DNA of 24,113 nucleotides from Candidatus Omnitrophota bacterium. Lineage in GTDB: Bacteria > Omnitrophota > Gorgyraeia > Pluralincolimonadales > Pluralincolimonadaceae. Of this stretch, positions 23,285 through 24,113 are shown piece by piece. A program made the translations under genes and the position numbers. Below the pieces are notes generated by a model. The model ran no database searches and was not told where the DNA came from. It saw only the letters and a program-made list of their open reading frames with translations. Every line of letters starts with the position of its first letter. The first letter of the stretch is position 1. The stretch is taken from the NCBI GenBank assembly GCA_041653595.1, contig JBAZFB010000017.1, positions 1-24,113 on the forward strand, given 5' to 3'.

Positions 23285-24113
23285 CTAATGGATCATGACC
23301 GTCCCTTTATTCTTGACCTCCTTGAAAATAAACACCAGGAACACGCAAGAGAAAGCAATGATCCCGTAATAGCGGAAACAATCGATATATGAAAGAAGGG
23401 CGGACTGGCGTAATAATTCCCTGTAAAGCAGGCCGTCCGCGAGGCCGGCATACGCCTTCGATACCTGCTGATACAGCTGGTTAAAGGGGTTCAACTGGCC
23501 CACGAGTATCGCCTGGTGCGTCTGCGCCATTCGGGAAAGTATCGTCGTCGATACCGCGATGCCGACGCTGCCCCCGATATTCCTCATAAGGTTAAAAAGC
23601 CCGGAGCCGTTTCCTATGTCCCTGGCATGCAACGTCCCGAAAGCCACGATCGACAACGGCACAAAGACCATCATCGTGCCAAAACCCAGGACAAAAAGCG
23701 GGATCACCCTCGAATCCATGGAGATCTGCAGGTTAATATTGCCGAGAGACAACGCCGCAATCCCGATCATGGCCAGGCCCACGGCCATCAATACCTTATT
23801 TTCAAAGTATTTACATAAACGCGAGACTGACAGGGCCCCGGTAAAAGCCCCTATCCCAAGCGGGACCAGTATAAGCCCGCTTAAATAGGCCGTATATCCC
23901 ATCATCGTCTGGTAAAAGAGCGGCATGAGCGCCATCACTCCGTACATGATCGAACCGATCATAAAAGCGATTACCATGCCTCCAACGAGGTTCCTGTCTT
24001 TAAGGATACGCAAATCGACCACCGGATGCTTAACGCGGAATTCCCATAAAATGAACGCGACAAGAGAAATGACGACAATGATCGATATCCAGCATATCCA
24101 GGACGCCTGGAAC
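23285..24113 (-). CDS. MFS drug/solute exporter, DHA2 (EmrB/QacA) type, 5' end missing
   Basis: The visible 275 residues are the C-terminal half of a 14-helix MFS transporter; the frame is open at the window edge and needs the next sequence for its start. Landmarks are the helix-loop WEFRVKHPVVDLRILKDRN, typical of EmrB-type proteins between helices 8 and 9, then several hydrophobic helices (GMVIAFMIGSIMYGVMALMP, GLILVPLGIGAFTGALSV, FVLGFGTMMVFVPLSIVAFG), RNIGGSVGIAVSTTIL, and a final helix before the short basic tail. GTG 24022 is an internal codon, not the start. Family members export drugs, fatty acids or amphiphiles, often with an EmrA-type adaptor, which would lie upstream outside the window. 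Confidence 0.9.
   Translation of the reverse strand, partial: FQASWICWISIIVVISLVAFILWEFRVKHPVVDLRILKDRNLVGGMVIAFMIGSIMYGVMALMPLFYQTMMGYTAYLSGLILVPLGIGAFTGALSVSRLCKYFENKVLMAVGLAMIGIAALSLGNINLQISMDSRVIPLFVLGFGTMMVFVPLSIVAFGTLHARDIGNGSGLFNLMRNIGGSVGIAVSTTILSRMAQTHQAILVGQLNPFNQLYQQVSKAYAGLADGLLYRELLRQSALLSYIDCFRYYGIIAFSCVFLVFIFKEVKNKGTVMIH

Noticed and set aside
23285..24022. Exporter as a complete gene starting at GTG 24022
   Set aside because: The frame continues upstream to the window edge with transporter-like sequence (helix then WEFRVKHP), so 24022 is internal and the gene is partial.

Overview
The window looks like chromosomal DNA from a diderm (Gram-negative-type) bacterium, most likely uncultured. 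The envelope signs are two lipobox lipoproteins, a type V autotransporter whose barrel ends in Phe, and several signal peptides. The gene style (secreted beta-rich proteins, a YkgJ protein, stand-alone synthetase subunits, many two-component proteins) reminds me of Candidatus Omnitrophota or related PVC lineages. That placement is inference from pattern memory, not a search. All 21 protein-coding features lie on the minus strand and read from high to low coordinates. Genes are packed tightly, often with ATGA, TAATG or TAGATG junctions. I see no rRNA, tRNA, CRISPR array, insertion sequence or gap above 300 bases.

In transcription order, the right-hand end (24113 to 17358) is an envelope locus: a DHA2-type MFS exporter (cut by the window edge), a patatin-like lipoprotein, an acyl-carrier-protein fold whose attachment serine is replaced by Phe, a DUF3108-like secreted protein, a 27-residue signal-peptide-like ORF, a 951-residue autotransporter, and an alpha/beta-hydrolase lipoprotein. 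Next come GDP-mannose 4,6-dehydratase and a GT2 glycosyltransferase (surface polysaccharide), a YkgJ-type cysteine-cluster protein and a Lys-rich small protein.

The middle (14923 to 12071) holds a B12-binding radical SAM protein, a 46-residue zinc-finger-like protein that appears to start at ATC, and a DEAD-box RNA helicase. After a strong promoter come carB and a stand-alone GMP-synthase ATP-pyrophosphatase subunit; neither has its glutaminase partner in the window. A signalling set follows: Cache-HAMP-PAS histidine kinase, single-domain Rcp1-type regulator, and a REC-histidine kinase. It runs into a secreted six-hairpin-type glycosidase with a discoidin domain. The left edge holds the start of a secreted beta-rich protein behind its own near-consensus promoter.

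The main surprises are: (1) three promoters that share CAAAAATCC directly abutting the -35 box with a 17-base spacer, two of which overlap the upstream stop codon and give two unrelated proteins the same IPKNP tail; (2) an intact zinc-finger ORF with a good Shine-Dalgarno but only ATC as start; (3) an ACP with Ser36 changed to Phe by one base; (4) a nearly leaderless hydrophobic mini-ORF coupled to the autotransporter; (5) carB and a GATase-less GuaA side by side.
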